Assembly (NCBI GenBank): GCA_026398575.1 | Contig: JAPLSP010000079.1 | Span: 1 to 25,022, forward strand | Direction: 5' to 3' | Length of the DNA stretch: 25,022 bases | Source: Candidatus Sumerlaeota bacterium | GTDB lineage: Bacteria; Sumerlaeota; Sumerlaeia; JADFCT01 | Shown here: positions 13,745-21,127 of the stretch, piece by piece | How positions within the stretch are numbered: position 1 is the stretch's first letter | How the letters are laid out: every line of letters starts with the position of its first letter | The notes under the pieces: generated by a model | The model's database searches: none | The model's input: only the letters and a program-made list of their open reading frames with translations | Told to the model about the DNA's origin: nothing | Program-made: the position numbers and the translations under genes

Positions 13745-15316
13745 TCAGCATCCGACGCAATGCAGGACGCGCCCATCCGGCGCCGTGAAGGTTCTCCAAA
13801 AGATTTTATCATCCCATGAAGCCTCAGACCGGCGGTCGAAGAAAACCAGCCATCCCTCGCGCGCGCCCACGGATTCCGCATAGCGTCCGAGCTGCTCGAA
13901 GCCCTTGGCGATTTCCTTCTCTTTGTCGCGCCGCAAAACCTTGATCTCAATGGGGAACTTGTCTTCCCCGAATTGAACCAGGAGATCCATGCGTCCGCGT
14001 CCGGCGGCGTATTCGCGCGAAAGCCGCCCCTTCGCGTTGATAATGCGCTGCAAAAACGCCAGCAGAATCAGATGCGGCGCCGCCTCCTTATAAAGCGGCA
14101 TCTCCACCCATATCTCGCTGTGCTCGCGCCAGAACTGCTGAAACTCCTCCAGCAGCTTGCGCATGTTCAACCGCCCGCCTTCCAGGTAGCGGGGCGCGTC
14201 ATAAGGATAATCGCCGGTTTCCAAACGCGTCTGAACGCTGCCGTTCAGGGTCCGCACGATGACTTCGCCATAGATGGGATTGGCCGGCCCGACCACGCCC
14301 CCTTCGCGCTTGATCAATCCCAAGTCCATCACATACCGGAAATCGTCGTCCAGGACGTCGAAATCGGTGTCTTCGCCCAGGAGGATCGGTTCGATGACGC
14401 GGCGGACGCGATCTTCCTTCAATCGCTGCAAGAGGCTGTCTATATGAGTGTCTCGCCGCAGAATAATGTTCTCAATTGCCTGCCTCGCATGCTCCACGTA
14501 GATCGCGCACTGTGGATCGTTTCCCAGGATTTCGACCGTTACTTCGCGCGCGACGGCATTGACCAGCCAGGGCTGTCCGCAAGTGGCGCGGGCGATGGCG
14601 TCCGTCACCTTATCCGGGAAGACCTGCCCCGTCGCCTCGGTATGCTGCGCATAAAGCGCAGCGATCTCATCACGGGTGAAATTGCGCAACGTCAGCGCCT
14701 TTGTGATGATATTAAAGGGGCTTGCGCTTCCGAACGTTTCGCCGTCCGGGCGGATTTTGCCTTTGTAGTCGCGCAGGTTGCGCATCCCGACAAGAGCGAC
14801 CGAATGCATGAACGGCGCCAGGGAGCGGTTGATATATCCGTCGCGCAGCTGCCGTAGAAAGGAAATGAGCAGAGGACCTTCCAAACTATCGGCCTCGTCG
14901 AACATGATGACGAGAGGCTTATCTAATTTTCCGCAGAGTTCCGAAAGCAGGCGGTTCATGGCGTTATTGGGATCAGCATCGCCATCTCCCGGTTTGAATC
15001 CCTTGTCCTTGAGCGCTGGGAAATAGGTCAGGTAGCGTGCAATCGTGTTGATGATATAAGGAATGCCTTCTTCCACTTTCGAGGTAACAGACGCGGTTTC
15101 CAGCGAGCAATAAAGCGCATGATATTGGCCGCTGGCGTTCAACTCCCGGACAAAGTCCTGCAGCAGCGTGGTCTTGCCCGTCTGTCGCGGAGCATGAATA
15201 CAAAAATACATCTGCTGCTCGATAAGCGGCAGAAGCGCATTGCAGCGGGCTTGCGCCGGAAGCATGTAGTGCTCGCCGGGAACGCAAGGACCTGCAACGT
15301 TAAAAAACTTTCTCAT
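13745..15316 (-). CDS. AAA ATPase fused to a PD-(D/E)XK nuclease-like domain
   Basis: 523 aa. The N-terminus FNVAGPC.PGEHYMLP precedes a P-loop APRQTGKTT (42-50). Walker B VIMFDEAD is at 136-143, and a helical region with a WLVNAVA motif typical of STAND/AAA_14-like ATPases follows. The C-terminal domain has Asp444 in RMDLLV, Glu457-x-Lys459 in IEIKV and Gln475 in EQLGRY, a complete PD-(D/E)XK signature. This architecture is widespread in bacteria with many paralogues per genome, and its biological role is unsettled. A mobile-element or conflict role is often suspected. The ATG at 15316 is chosen because GGAGGGGAG lies 7 bases upstream and the family N-terminus starts there. Upstream in-frame codons overlap the next gene's 3' end and look like shadow. 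Confidence 0.85.
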   Translation of the reverse strand: MRKFFNVAGPCVPGEHYMLPAQARCNALLPLIEQQMYFCIHAPRQTGKTTLLQDFVRELNASGQYHALYCSLETASVTSKVEEGIPYIINTIARYLTYFPALKDKGFKPGDGDADPNNAMNRLLSELCGKLDKPLVIMFDEADSLEGPLLISFLRQLRDGYINRSLAPFMHSVALVGMRNLRDYKGKIRPDGETFGSASPFNIITKALTLRNFTRDEIAALYAQHTEATGQVFPDKVTDAIARATCGQPWLVNAVAREVTVEILGNDPQCAIYVEHARQAIENIILRRDTHIDSLLQRLKEDRVRRVIEPILLGEDTDFDVLDDDFRYVMDLGLIKREGGVVGPANPIYGEVIVRTLNGSVQTRLETGDYPYDAPRYLEGGRLNMRKLLEEFQQFWREHSEIWVEMPLYKEAAPHLILLAFLQRIINAKGRLSREYAAGRGRMDLLVQFGEDKFPIEIKVLRRDKEKEIAKGFEQLGRYAESVGAREGWLVFFDRRSEASWDDKIFWRTFTAPDGRVLHCVGC

Positions 15317-15387
15317 GGCGCATCTCCCCTCCTCACTGAACGGGAGTGATGATACGCTTCGATAATCGGCTCGCTCAAGATAGATTC

Positions 15388-16386
15388 CTACCGATTCTTC
15401 TCGTCGAAGGCGGCGTCGAATGCGAGGCCCGAGGGTTTGAAGTCCACTTTGCGAACGAATTCGCAGGCTTCTTTCGCGCCCACTTCGCGGTCCATGCCGG
15501 AGTCTTCCCACTCGACCGACAGCGGCCCTTGATAGCCGGCGCGGTTGAGGGCGCGAATGATTTCCTCGAAGTTGACGTCGCCGCGCCCGAGCGAGCGGAA
15601 GTCCCATCCGCGCCGCGCGTCGCCAAAATTGAGATAGGAGCCGAGGATGCCGCCGAAGCCGTCGAGTTGGACGATCGCGTCTTTCATGTGGACGTGGAAA
15701 ATGCGGTCGGCGAATTTATCCACGAAGCGCACCGGATCCACGCCCTGCCACCGCAGATGGCTTGGATCGAAGTTGAATCCAAACTCCGGGCGGCGGCCAA
15801 TGGCTTCGAGCGCGCGTTCGGCGGTATAGAGATCGAAGGCGATTTCGGTCGGATGAACCTCGAGCGCAAACTTGACGCCGCATTCGCCGAAGACGTCCAG
15901 GATCGGATTCCAGCGGTTGGCAAAATCCTTGAAGCCTGCCTCGACCATTTCAGCCGTGACGGGAGGGAAGGAATAGATCAGATGCCAGATCGAGGAGCCC
16001 GTGAAGCCATTGACGACCTTGACGCCGAGTTTTTGCGCGGCGCGGGCGGTGGCTTTCATTTCCTCGATGGCCCAGGCGCGCATCTTCTCAGGGCTGCCAT
16101 GCGCTTCCTTCGGAGCGAAGGCGCAGGCGCGCGGATCGTTCAGATCGCAGACCAGCTGGCCGGCCAGATGGTTGGAGATCGCCCAGACGTCGAGGCCGTT
16201 TTTCTTGAGCAACTCGCGCTTCTTCTTGCAGTATTCTTTGTCGGCGATGGCTTTTGAAACTTCGAAGTGATCGCCCCAGCAAGCCAGTTCGAGGCCGTCA
16301 TATCCGAAAGATTTGGCTTTCTTGGCGAGCGTGGCAATGGGCAAATCGGCCCACTGTCCTGTGAAAAGAGTTACCGGTCTGGCCAT
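15388..16386 (-). CDS. Sugar phosphate isomerase/epimerase family (xylose isomerase-like TIM barrel)
   Basis: 332 aa. The AP_endonuc_2/xylose-isomerase-like pattern is complete: [10 protein letters not shown] (29-38), [24 protein letters not shown]176 in ALEVHP, D207 and H210 in [11 protein letters not shown]231 and H233 in FHVHMKD, and E292 in SVEWED. These residues bind a divalent metal for sugar or inositol isomerisation or dehydration. The exact substrate is not determinable. The start is ATG 16386 with AAGGAG 9 bases upstream; an earlier ATG at 16416 precedes the ribosome site. There is no signal peptide. Sugar-binding and oxidoreductase-like genes elsewhere in the window suggest a saccharide-degrading lifestyle, but none is in an operon with it. 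Confidence 0.92.
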   Translation of the reverse strand: MARPVTLFTGQWADLPIATLAKKAKSFGYDGLELACWGDHFEVSKAIADKEYCKKKRELLKKNGLDVWAISNHLAGQLVCDLNDPRACAFAPKEAHGSPEKMRAWAIEEMKATARAAQKLGVKVVNGFTGSSIWHLIYSFPPVTAEMVEAGFKDFANRWNPILDVFGECGVKFALEVHPTEIAFDLYTAERALEAIGRRPEFGFNFDPSHLRWQGVDPVRFVDKFADRIFHVHMKDAIVQLDGFGGILGSYLNFGDARRGWDFRSLGRGDVNFEEIIRALNRAGYQGPLSVEWEDSGMDREVGAKEACEFVRKVDFKPSGLAFDAAFDEKNR

Positions 16387-16846
16387 GATGATTGCTCCTT
16401 TTAGATTCTGAATCAATCCGTCTTCCCTGGCTTTAGGTCGGGCGCCGGCGGGGCTTCAAGCGGCCTCCCGCCGCCATGCGGATCATGCGTGCCGTGAATG
16501 ATAATCGAATGCCGGGGGGAAATGGCAAGATAATTTCGGCGAAAGATTTTGCTTGCATCCGGAAGGGGCGCGCCTAGAATCAATTCAGTTGAAGCGCAAA
16601 GCGAAAGAAATAAAAATAAGGATTTGTTTTGCGGAAAAATTGTGCTTGGTCTGAATGTCCCTGAGCCGTTAGAGTCACTTATGTTTTTTGGACCAACATT
16701 GTTTAATGAGGGAGTTCGATAATCGGCTGTGAATTGCACGCCCGTGTTGCGTAGCGGGAGCGAGTGAGCGGTCGTGAGGGCGCCCACCTGGGGTAACCCG
16801 GTTCATTAAACAGGTGATTCGGCGGTGCGGAGACTTTCTATTTAAG

Positions 16847-16915
16847 GGATCAGGGGCCAGGGATCAGGAGTCAGGCTTAATATCCAATTTCCAACAGGGA
16901 ATATCCAACTTCCAA
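16847..16915. repeat. Heptamer-phased array E (GGATCAG words, then TATCCAA words)
   Basis: Four 7-base words (GGATCAG, GGGCCAG, GGATCAG, GAGTCAG) occupy 16847-16874. Five more (TATCCAA, TTTCCAA, CAGGGAA, TATCCAA, CTTCCAA) occupy 16881-16915. The second set is the reverse complement of words in array F. Confidence 0.82.
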
Positions 16916-16989
16916 ATAATCCCAGCGGAGCGGCATTAGCAAAGAGTAACGGTATCCTCTGCCATTCTTCTCAAAGCGCTCATCGGTTC

Positions 16990-17093
16990 CCGTTGGAAAT
17001 TGGACATTCCCCGTTGGAAATTGGACATTCCCTGTTGGACATTGGACATTCTCTTTCGGACATTGGCCGTTCTCTGTTGGATATTGGATATTA
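16990..17093 (+). repeat. Heptamer-phased array F with 21-bp higher-order repeat
   Basis: Fourteen 7-base words in perfect register from 16990 (CCGTTGG, AAATTGG, ACATTCC and variants). Groups of three form a 21-bp unit repeated about four times. It is inverted relative to the second part of array E and ends about 24 bases before the MoxR-like start codon. Confidence 0.88.
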
Positions 17094-17116
17094 GCTCCGC
17101 CCCGCCCCCCTAACTT

Positions 17117-18073
17117 ATGCGCGCCGTAACCATTGACAATATTCAGCTGATCCTGTCCCATCCCGTCGAACTCGACGTGCAGTGGATCGGCAGTCCGCAT
17201 TTGCGGATGCAGCTGGCCGCCGCGTGGACGCGCGTGGATCAGTCCGATATCCCGCTGAATCCGCGCCTCCTCGGCAAACCTGGAATCGGAAAGACCACAC
17301 TGGCGTATGCCGTCGCGCGCGAGATGGGCCGCGAGGTGTATATCTTCCAGTGCACGATGGATACGCGCCCGGAAGACTTGATCGTCACGCCCGTTATTTC
17401 GCAAGACAATAAAATCTCCTATCACGCCTCGCCGCTCGTGACGGCCATGCTCGAGGGCGGCGTCTGCATTCTCGACGAAGGCAACCGGATGAGCGAGAAA
17501 TCCTGGGCTTCGCTCGCCCCGCTGCTGGATCATCGCCGTTACGTCGAATCCATCGTGGCCGGCATCAAGATTCCCGCTCATCCGGAGTTTCGCGCCTGCT
17601 GCACCATGAACGACGACGCCTCGACCTACGAAGTGCCCGAATACATCCAGTCGCGCCTGCAGCCGCAGATCGAACTGGAATTCCCCGACAAAGAGGCCGA
17701 GCGCGCGATCCTCAAATTCAACGTCCCATACTCGCCGGATCAATTGCTCGAACAGGCCGCCCACTTCCTCCAGCGCGCCCATCGCTTCGATCTGCCCTAC
17801 ACCTCGCGCGATGGAATCAATATCCTGCGTTACTCCGTCAAGAAAGCCACTCTGACCGGCGGCGAGCCCCGCAGCTTCTTCGAGGAAGCCATCGGAGGTG
17901 TTCTGGGCTCGGCGGGCGTTGATTTCCTTAATGGCCGTTTGCCCGCCACGCCCAAAGCGGCGCCGGAATCGGAAGATGAGAATATGTTTTACGATCCGGA
18001 AGACGACGAGAACTTCAAAGGCAACGATGACGAGGATGACGAAGATAACCGCCGCCGCCGCCCGCGCCGATAA
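17117..18073 (+). CDS. MoxR-like AAA+ ATPase
   Basis: 318 aa. Walker A GKPGIGKT is at 53-60, Walker B VCILDE at 116-121, a sensor-like CCTMNDD at 161-167 and a conserved [12 protein letters not shown] at 179-190 that carries the arginine finger. This is the MoxR/AAA_5 pattern. MoxR proteins act as chaperone-like ATPases, usually with a VWA-domain partner, to insert cofactors or mature complexes. No VWA gene follows in this window, which is unusual. The C-terminal 45 residues are strongly acidic with a final Arg-rich patch ([15 protein letters not shown]), perhaps a partner docking tail. No Shine-Dalgarno is seen before ATG 17117. The upstream 24 bases are C-rich and follow a repeat array. Confidence 0.87.
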   Translation: MRAVTIDNIQLILSHPVELDVQWIGSPHLRMQLAAAWTRVDQSDIPLNPRLLGKPGIGKTTLAYAVAREMGREVYIFQCTMDTRPEDLIVTPVISQDNKISYHASPLVTAMLEGGVCILDEGNRMSEKSWASLAPLLDHRRYVESIVAGIKIPAHPEFRACCTMNDDASTYEVPEYIQSRLQPQIELEFPDKEAERAILKFNVPYSPDQLLEQAAHFLQRAHRFDLPYTSRDGINILRYSVKKATLTGGEPRSFFEEAIGGVLGSAGVDFLNGRLPATPKAAPESEDENMFYDPEDDENFKGNDDEDDEDNRRRRPRR

Positions 18074-18077
18074 CCCA

Positions 18078-18194
18078 CTGGGAGCGCCTGCATCTTGCTG
18101 GCGCGTCTATTGCTCTCCGTGCCGATAATCTCAGCAGATCCCAGATGCGAGTAGATCGCGAGTCACTCGCCACCAAGATGGTGGCGCTCCCGGT
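18078..18194. repeat. Inverted pair of GGGAGCG hairpin repeats (copies 2 and 3)
   Basis: Copy 2 (18078-18105, plus) has CTGGGAGCGCC and an imperfect hairpin with arms CGCCTGC and GCTGGCG. Copy 3 (18168-18194, minus) has arms CGCCACC and GGTGGCG, then CTCCCGGT. The pair encloses 62 bases and starts 4 bases after the MoxR-like stop codon. It could act as a 3' structure or be a small non-autonomous element. Confidence 0.8.
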
Positions 18195-18213
18195 ATTTAT
18201 ACGAAGTATAAAT
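18195..18213. promoter_or_regulatory. Perfect 8-bp palindrome upstream of the second pseudopilin
   Basis: ATTTATAC and GTATAAAT are separated by GAA, a form typical of a dimeric regulator site. A perfect -35-like TTGACA lies at 18254-18259 but lacks a good -10 at standard spacing. A nested hairpin (arms CAGGC..AGGAC and GTCCT-GCCTG, 18274-18305) lies between it and the ribosome site. Confidence 0.4.
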
Positions 18214-18340
18214 AACAATTTTCGCCGAAAAAGCTTGCGAGGAGGCTTTGTTTTTGACACCATCTTACTACTTCAGGCTTTGAAAGGACGAAAAGGTCCT
18301 GCCTGAGTATTTATTTCGCCTTGGAAAGGGGGTGTTTCTA

Positions 18341-19063
18341 ATGAAAAAAGGCTTTACCCTCATTGAGTTGTTGATCGTTATTGCGATCATCGCCATCTTG
18401 GCGGCGATTGCGGTTCCCAACTTCTTGGAAGCCCAAATTCGCGCTAAAACATCCCGCGCCAAAGCCGACCAGCGGTCGCTGGCAGTCGGTCTCGAATCGT
18501 ACTACGTTGATAATGGTTCTTACCCTGCGTGGGTATGTCAGCCGAACGGGGGACCTTGCGGTCAGGACTGGAACGCGAATGCTTTTGGAAGCGCGAATTC
18601 TTTTTCGGGCAATGGAACGGGCGCATCGAAGATTCATACCTTCCGCACCCGGAATTCGAATCCGCCAATTCCCACTGACCTGTTCTTCATGCTGACGACG
18701 CCGATCTCTTACGTGACGAGTTTCTTTAATGACCCGTTTGCGAGTACGCGTGGCGCCTGCTATGGCTATTTTGCCCAGAAAACCGGCTGGATCGTTATTT
18801 CTTTCGGTCCAGACATGGATGAAAGCGGACAGAATGCCGGCGACATTGACCCGTATCTCGAAACACCAGTTACAGCAGGTTTGAGAATAAGATATGGTGA
18901 TTCAATTTATGATTACCATATCGCTCAGCCTACGCTGTTGCTGATCACGTATGATGGCGAAAGGGCCTGCGGGACGAAGTACAGCAACGATCAACAAGCT
19001 TTCACGTATGACCCGACCAATGGAACGGCATCGGAAGGCGACGTTTCTCGTTGCAAGCAGTAA
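18341..19063 (+). CDS. Type II secretion/type IV pilus-like pseudopilin (GspG-like)
   Basis: 240 aa. The short leader MKKG is followed by FTLIELLIVIAIIAILAAIA, a canonical prepilin signal with Gly at -1 and Glu at +5. VPNFLEAQIRAKTSRAKADQ continues the helix, as in the pseudopilin at 2780-3424. The globular part has ESYYVDNGSYP and four cysteines or more (CQPNGGPC, GAC.G, ERACG, SRC), probably disulfide-bonded in the periplasm. YDPTNGTASEGDV near the end matches the other pseudopilin. The start is the ATG at 18341, 7 bases after AAGGGGGTG; an upstream in-frame start would overlap that site. A perfect terminator follows. No other secretion genes are adjacent, so it may be a minor or surface pilin. 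Confidence 0.92.
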   Translation: MKKGFTLIELLIVIAIIAILAAIAVPNFLEAQIRAKTSRAKADQRSLAVGLESYYVDNGSYPAWVCQPNGGPCGQDWNANAFGSANSFSGNGTGASKIHTFRTRNSNPPIPTDLFFMLTTPISYVTSFFNDPFASTRGACYGYFAQKTGWIVISFGPDMDESGQNAGDIDPYLETPVTAGLRIRYGDSIYDYHIAQPTLLLITYDGERACGTKYSNDQQAFTYDPTNGTASEGDVSRCKQ

Positions 19064-19089
19064 CACCTGAACAGTCCTCTGAAGAAATT

Positions 19090-19121
19090 GCCGGAGCTTT
19101 CGAGCTCCGGCTTTTCTTTTT
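19090..19121 (+). terminator. Rho-independent terminator after the pseudopilin
   Basis: GCCGGAGCT and AGCTCCGGC form a perfect 9-bp stem capped by a TTCG tetraloop (19090-19111), followed by TTTTCTTTTT. It lies 26 bases after the stop codon. Confidence 0.95.
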
Positions 19122-19123
19122 AA

Positions 19124-19150
19124 CTGGGAGCGCCGGCATCCCTGCCGGCG
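19124..19150 (+). repeat. GGGAGCG hairpin repeat (copy 4)
   Basis: CTGGGAG leads into CGCCGGC, a six-base loop and GCCGGCG. It sits immediately after the terminator. Stem and leader match copy 1 at 11355. Confidence 0.85.
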
Positions 19151-19239
19151 TGTCTTATTAAGCGCCTTCTCATCGCCTCGCTATAAACTCATTCTTAACG
19201 CATTATTCTCAGCAATACGCCTTCTCTCCCGGCAATACG

Positions 19240-19323
19240 AATCCAGAATTCAGAATCCGCAATTCGCAATTCGTAATCGGTAATCCGCAATTCGTAATCC
19301 GTAATCTGTAATCAGAAATCAGA
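19240..19323. repeat. Heptamer-phased array G (AATTCGT/AATCCGC words)
   Basis: Twelve 7-base words in unbroken register from 19240: AATCCAG, AATTCAG, AATCCGC, AATTCGC, AATTCGT, AATCGGT, AATCCGC, AATTCGT, AATCCGT, AATCTGT, AATCAGA, AATCAGA. The proS stop codon (19319-19321) is part of the last word. Confidence 0.9.
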
Positions 19324-20776
19324 AGGCTCGTGCAAAATAGGCGATTTTTCCCGCCGGCCGGCCTGTCATGAAGCACGGCCCCGCCGCGTCGGAAGGTTGC
19401 GCCATTGGATAGCAGCGCAACGTGGCCTTTGTATCGGCTTTGATTTGTTCCTCGGCGGCTGGATCGCCCGAAAACGAGCCGGCCACGAATCCACCCGGCT
19501 GTTCGAGCGCGGCCTTGAACTCATCGTAGGATTTTACGCGCGTGGTGTGCGATTCGCGATATTCCAAAGCCTCGCGCAGCAATCCCGATTGAATCTCCGC
19601 GAGCAACAATTTCACTTTTTCCGTCAGCTGCGCCAGGGGCGTGAAGTGCTTGGCGCGATCCAGGCGGCTGACCAGGACGGCCTGATCTTTCTCCATATCC
19701 TTCGGGCCGATCTCGAGGCGCACGGGAACGCCCTTCATCTCCCATTCGCTGTACTTGAAGCCGGGTTTCAGGTTGGGGCGCTTGTCGAGCGTGACGCGCA
19801 CGCCTTCGGCCTTCAGCATCTTCTCAATCTCGGCGGCTTTCGCAAGCAGCGGGGCGTCGCTGTCTTTGCCGAAGGTGATCGGAACGATGACCACCTGGAT
19901 CGGCGCGATGCGCGGCGGCAGACGCAGCCCGGAGTTGTCGCTATGCGCCATGATGACGCCGCCGATCAGCCGCGTCGAAACGCCCCATGACGTCTGCCAC
20001 ACGAATTTTTCCAGATTGTCCTCATCGAGGAACTTGATGTCGAACGCCTTTGCGAAATGCTGCCCCAGGTTGTGGCTCGTCCCGGCCTGCAGCGCCCAGC
20101 CGTTGCTCATCAGCGCTTCGACGGCATAAGTCTCGCTCGCGCCGGCGAAGCGCTCGGCCGCGCTCTTGACGCCCGCCACCGCCGGAATGGCCAGTTCGGT
20201 TTCGATGAACTCGCGATACATCTCGAGGATCATCAGCGTCTCTTCCTGCGCTTCCGCTTCGGTGCGATGGCAGGTATGGCCTTCCTGCCAGAGGAACTCG
20301 GTCGTGCGCAGGAAGGGGCGGGTGCGTTTTTCCCAGCGCACGACGTTGGCCCATTGGTTGATGAGCACCGGCAGGTCGCGATACGAGTGAATCCACTCGG
20401 CGTAGATCGAGCCGATGATGGCTTCGGAGGTTGGGCGGATTGCCAGCGGTTCATCGAGCTCCGCCGATCCGGCGCGCGTCACCCACGCGCACTCGGGCGC
20501 GAATCCTACGACGTGCTCGGCCTCTTTCTTCAGGAGCGATTCCGGAACGAACAATGGGAAATAGGCGTTCTGGTGGCCAGTGTCCTTGATGCGCCGGTCG
20601 AGCGAGTCGCGCACGTTCTCCCACAGCGCGAACCCATAGGGGCGGATCACCATGCACCCTTTGACGAGGGTATAGTCCGCCAACTGCGTCTTGCGCACCA
20701 GATCAATATACCACTGCGAATAATCCTCATCGCGATTGGTCAGGTCTTTCACGAATTGCTTTTCGTCCTTGGCCAT
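19319..20776 (-). CDS. proS: Prolyl-tRNA synthetase, archaeal/eukaryal-like (ProS type 3)
   Basis: 485 aa, the length of the short type that lacks the bacterial editing insertion. Class II signatures are present: RPTSEAIIG (114-122), motif 2 RWEKRTRPFLRTTEFLWQEGH (147-167), TSHNLGQ (233-239), and motif 3 GGVIMAHSDNSGLRLPP (272-288). The anticodon-binding domain follows (PIQVVIVPI, then a GPKDMEKDQ segment), and a C-terminal domain ends CFMTGRPAGKIAYFARAF. It charges tRNA-Pro in the cytoplasm. The ATG at 20776 starts the family's N-terminus (KDEKQFVKDLTNRDEDYSQWY) with AGAAGG about 10 bases upstream. A GC hairpin precedes it. Its stop codon lies inside heptamer array G. Confidence 0.97.
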   Translation of the reverse strand: MAKDEKQFVKDLTNRDEDYSQWYIDLVRKTQLADYTLVKGCMVIRPYGFALWENVRDSLDRRIKDTGHQNAYFPLFVPESLLKKEAEHVVGFAPECAWVTRAGSAELDEPLAIRPTSEAIIGSIYAEWIHSYRDLPVLINQWANVVRWEKRTRPFLRTTEFLWQEGHTCHRTEAEAQEETLMILEMYREFIETELAIPAVAGVKSAAERFAGASETYAVEALMSNGWALQAGTSHNLGQHFAKAFDIKFLDEDNLEKFVWQTSWGVSTRLIGGVIMAHSDNSGLRLPPRIAPIQVVIVPITFGKDSDAPLLAKAAEIEKMLKAEGVRVTLDKRPNLKPGFKYSEWEMKGVPVRLEIGPKDMEKDQAVLVSRLDRAKHFTPLAQLTEKVKLLLAEIQSGLLREALEYRESHTTRVKSYDEFKAALEQPGGFVAGSFSGDPAAEEQIKADTKATLRCYPMAQPSDAAGPCFMTGRPAGKIAYFARAF

Positions 20777-20808
20777 TGCTCTCAACCTTCTTTTCAGATT
20801 CGTCGCGC

Positions 20809-20850
20809 AAAAACACTGCGCGGCGCGCATAATAAAAACGCGCGCCGCGC
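20809..20850 (-). terminator. Strong GC hairpin between the HicB-like gene and proS
   Basis: Perfect 11-bp arms GCGCGGCGCGC (20818-20828) and GCGCGCCGCGC (20840-20850) with an 11-base A/T loop. On the minus strand a run of five T follows after four bases. It could terminate the rpoD transcript or be a leader structure of proS, whose ATG is about 40 bases further on. No T-box sequence is visible. Confidence 0.6.
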
Positions 20851-20915
20851 CAAAGTCCATCTTATTTTTTGTAACTATAGAAGAGCCCTACACTCCTCTG
20901 GTATTTCAGGCATGC

Positions 20916-21113
20916 TCATACGGCCACTTGCTCTTCTATTATATGGAAAATCTTATTCTCATCTTCGGCAACGGCGAGCCATTCCCGGATGGCGTCACGG
21001 ATGTTTTGCAGCGCTTCCTCGCGCGTCTGGCCTTGGGAATGGCAGCCCTTCAGCGCAGGACAGCTGACAGCAAATCCTTCTTCGCTTTCAATTAGCACAA
21101 CGCGATAGTTCAT
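20916..21113 (-). CDS. HicB-like antitoxin-type protein
   Basis: 65 aa from ATG 21113. The HicB N-terminal fold is evident: NYRVVLIESEEGFAVSCPALKGCHSQGQTREEALQNIRDAIREWL, which matches the partial RNase-H-like fold of HicB and UPF0150 proteins. The DNA-binding C-terminal domain of longer HicBs is absent. A TTG two codons earlier (21119) is an alternative start with AAGGA closer to it. No HicA toxin follows; only a 12-codon frame MPEIPEECRALL begins 2 bases after the stop (20913-20875). The gene lies 8-14 bases after another HicB-like gene and is probably in the rpoD transcript. Its role could be solitary regulation or a degraded toxin-antitoxin pair. Confidence 0.8.
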   Translation of the reverse strand: MNYRVVLIESEEGFAVSCPALKGCHSQGQTREEALQNIRDAIREWLAVAEDENKIFHIIEEQVAV

Positions 21114-21127
21114 ATTCAAAGACGTCC

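Larger units (their letters stand above)
16387..17116. other. Long intergenic region with an inverted repeat and heptamer arrays
   Basis: About 730 bases between divergent genes. No coding region is supported: a minus frame over 16413-16787 lacks family features and composition. A perfect 10-bp inverted repeat, TGTTTAATGA (16700-16709) with TCATTAAACA (16803-16812), encloses 93 GC-richer bases. Heptamer arrays E and F fill the right half. It should contain promoters for both flanking genes, but I could not define one. Confidence 0.5.

Noticed and set aside
16413..16787. 124-codon minus-strand frame
   Set aside because: Composition is not protein-like and it overlaps the inverted repeat and the sugar-isomerase upstream region.
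18195..18213. loxP-like recombination site
   Set aside because: The arms are 8 bp with a 3-base centre; loxP has 13-bp arms and an 8-base spacer, and no recombinase gene is near.
20777..20915. T-box riboswitch before proS
   Set aside because: No T-box sequence or antiterminator pairing was seen; only one simple GC hairpin is present.
20057..21067. 336-codon plus-strand frame opposite proS
   Set aside because: It crosses proS, the GC hairpin and the HicB-like gene and has no family resemblance.
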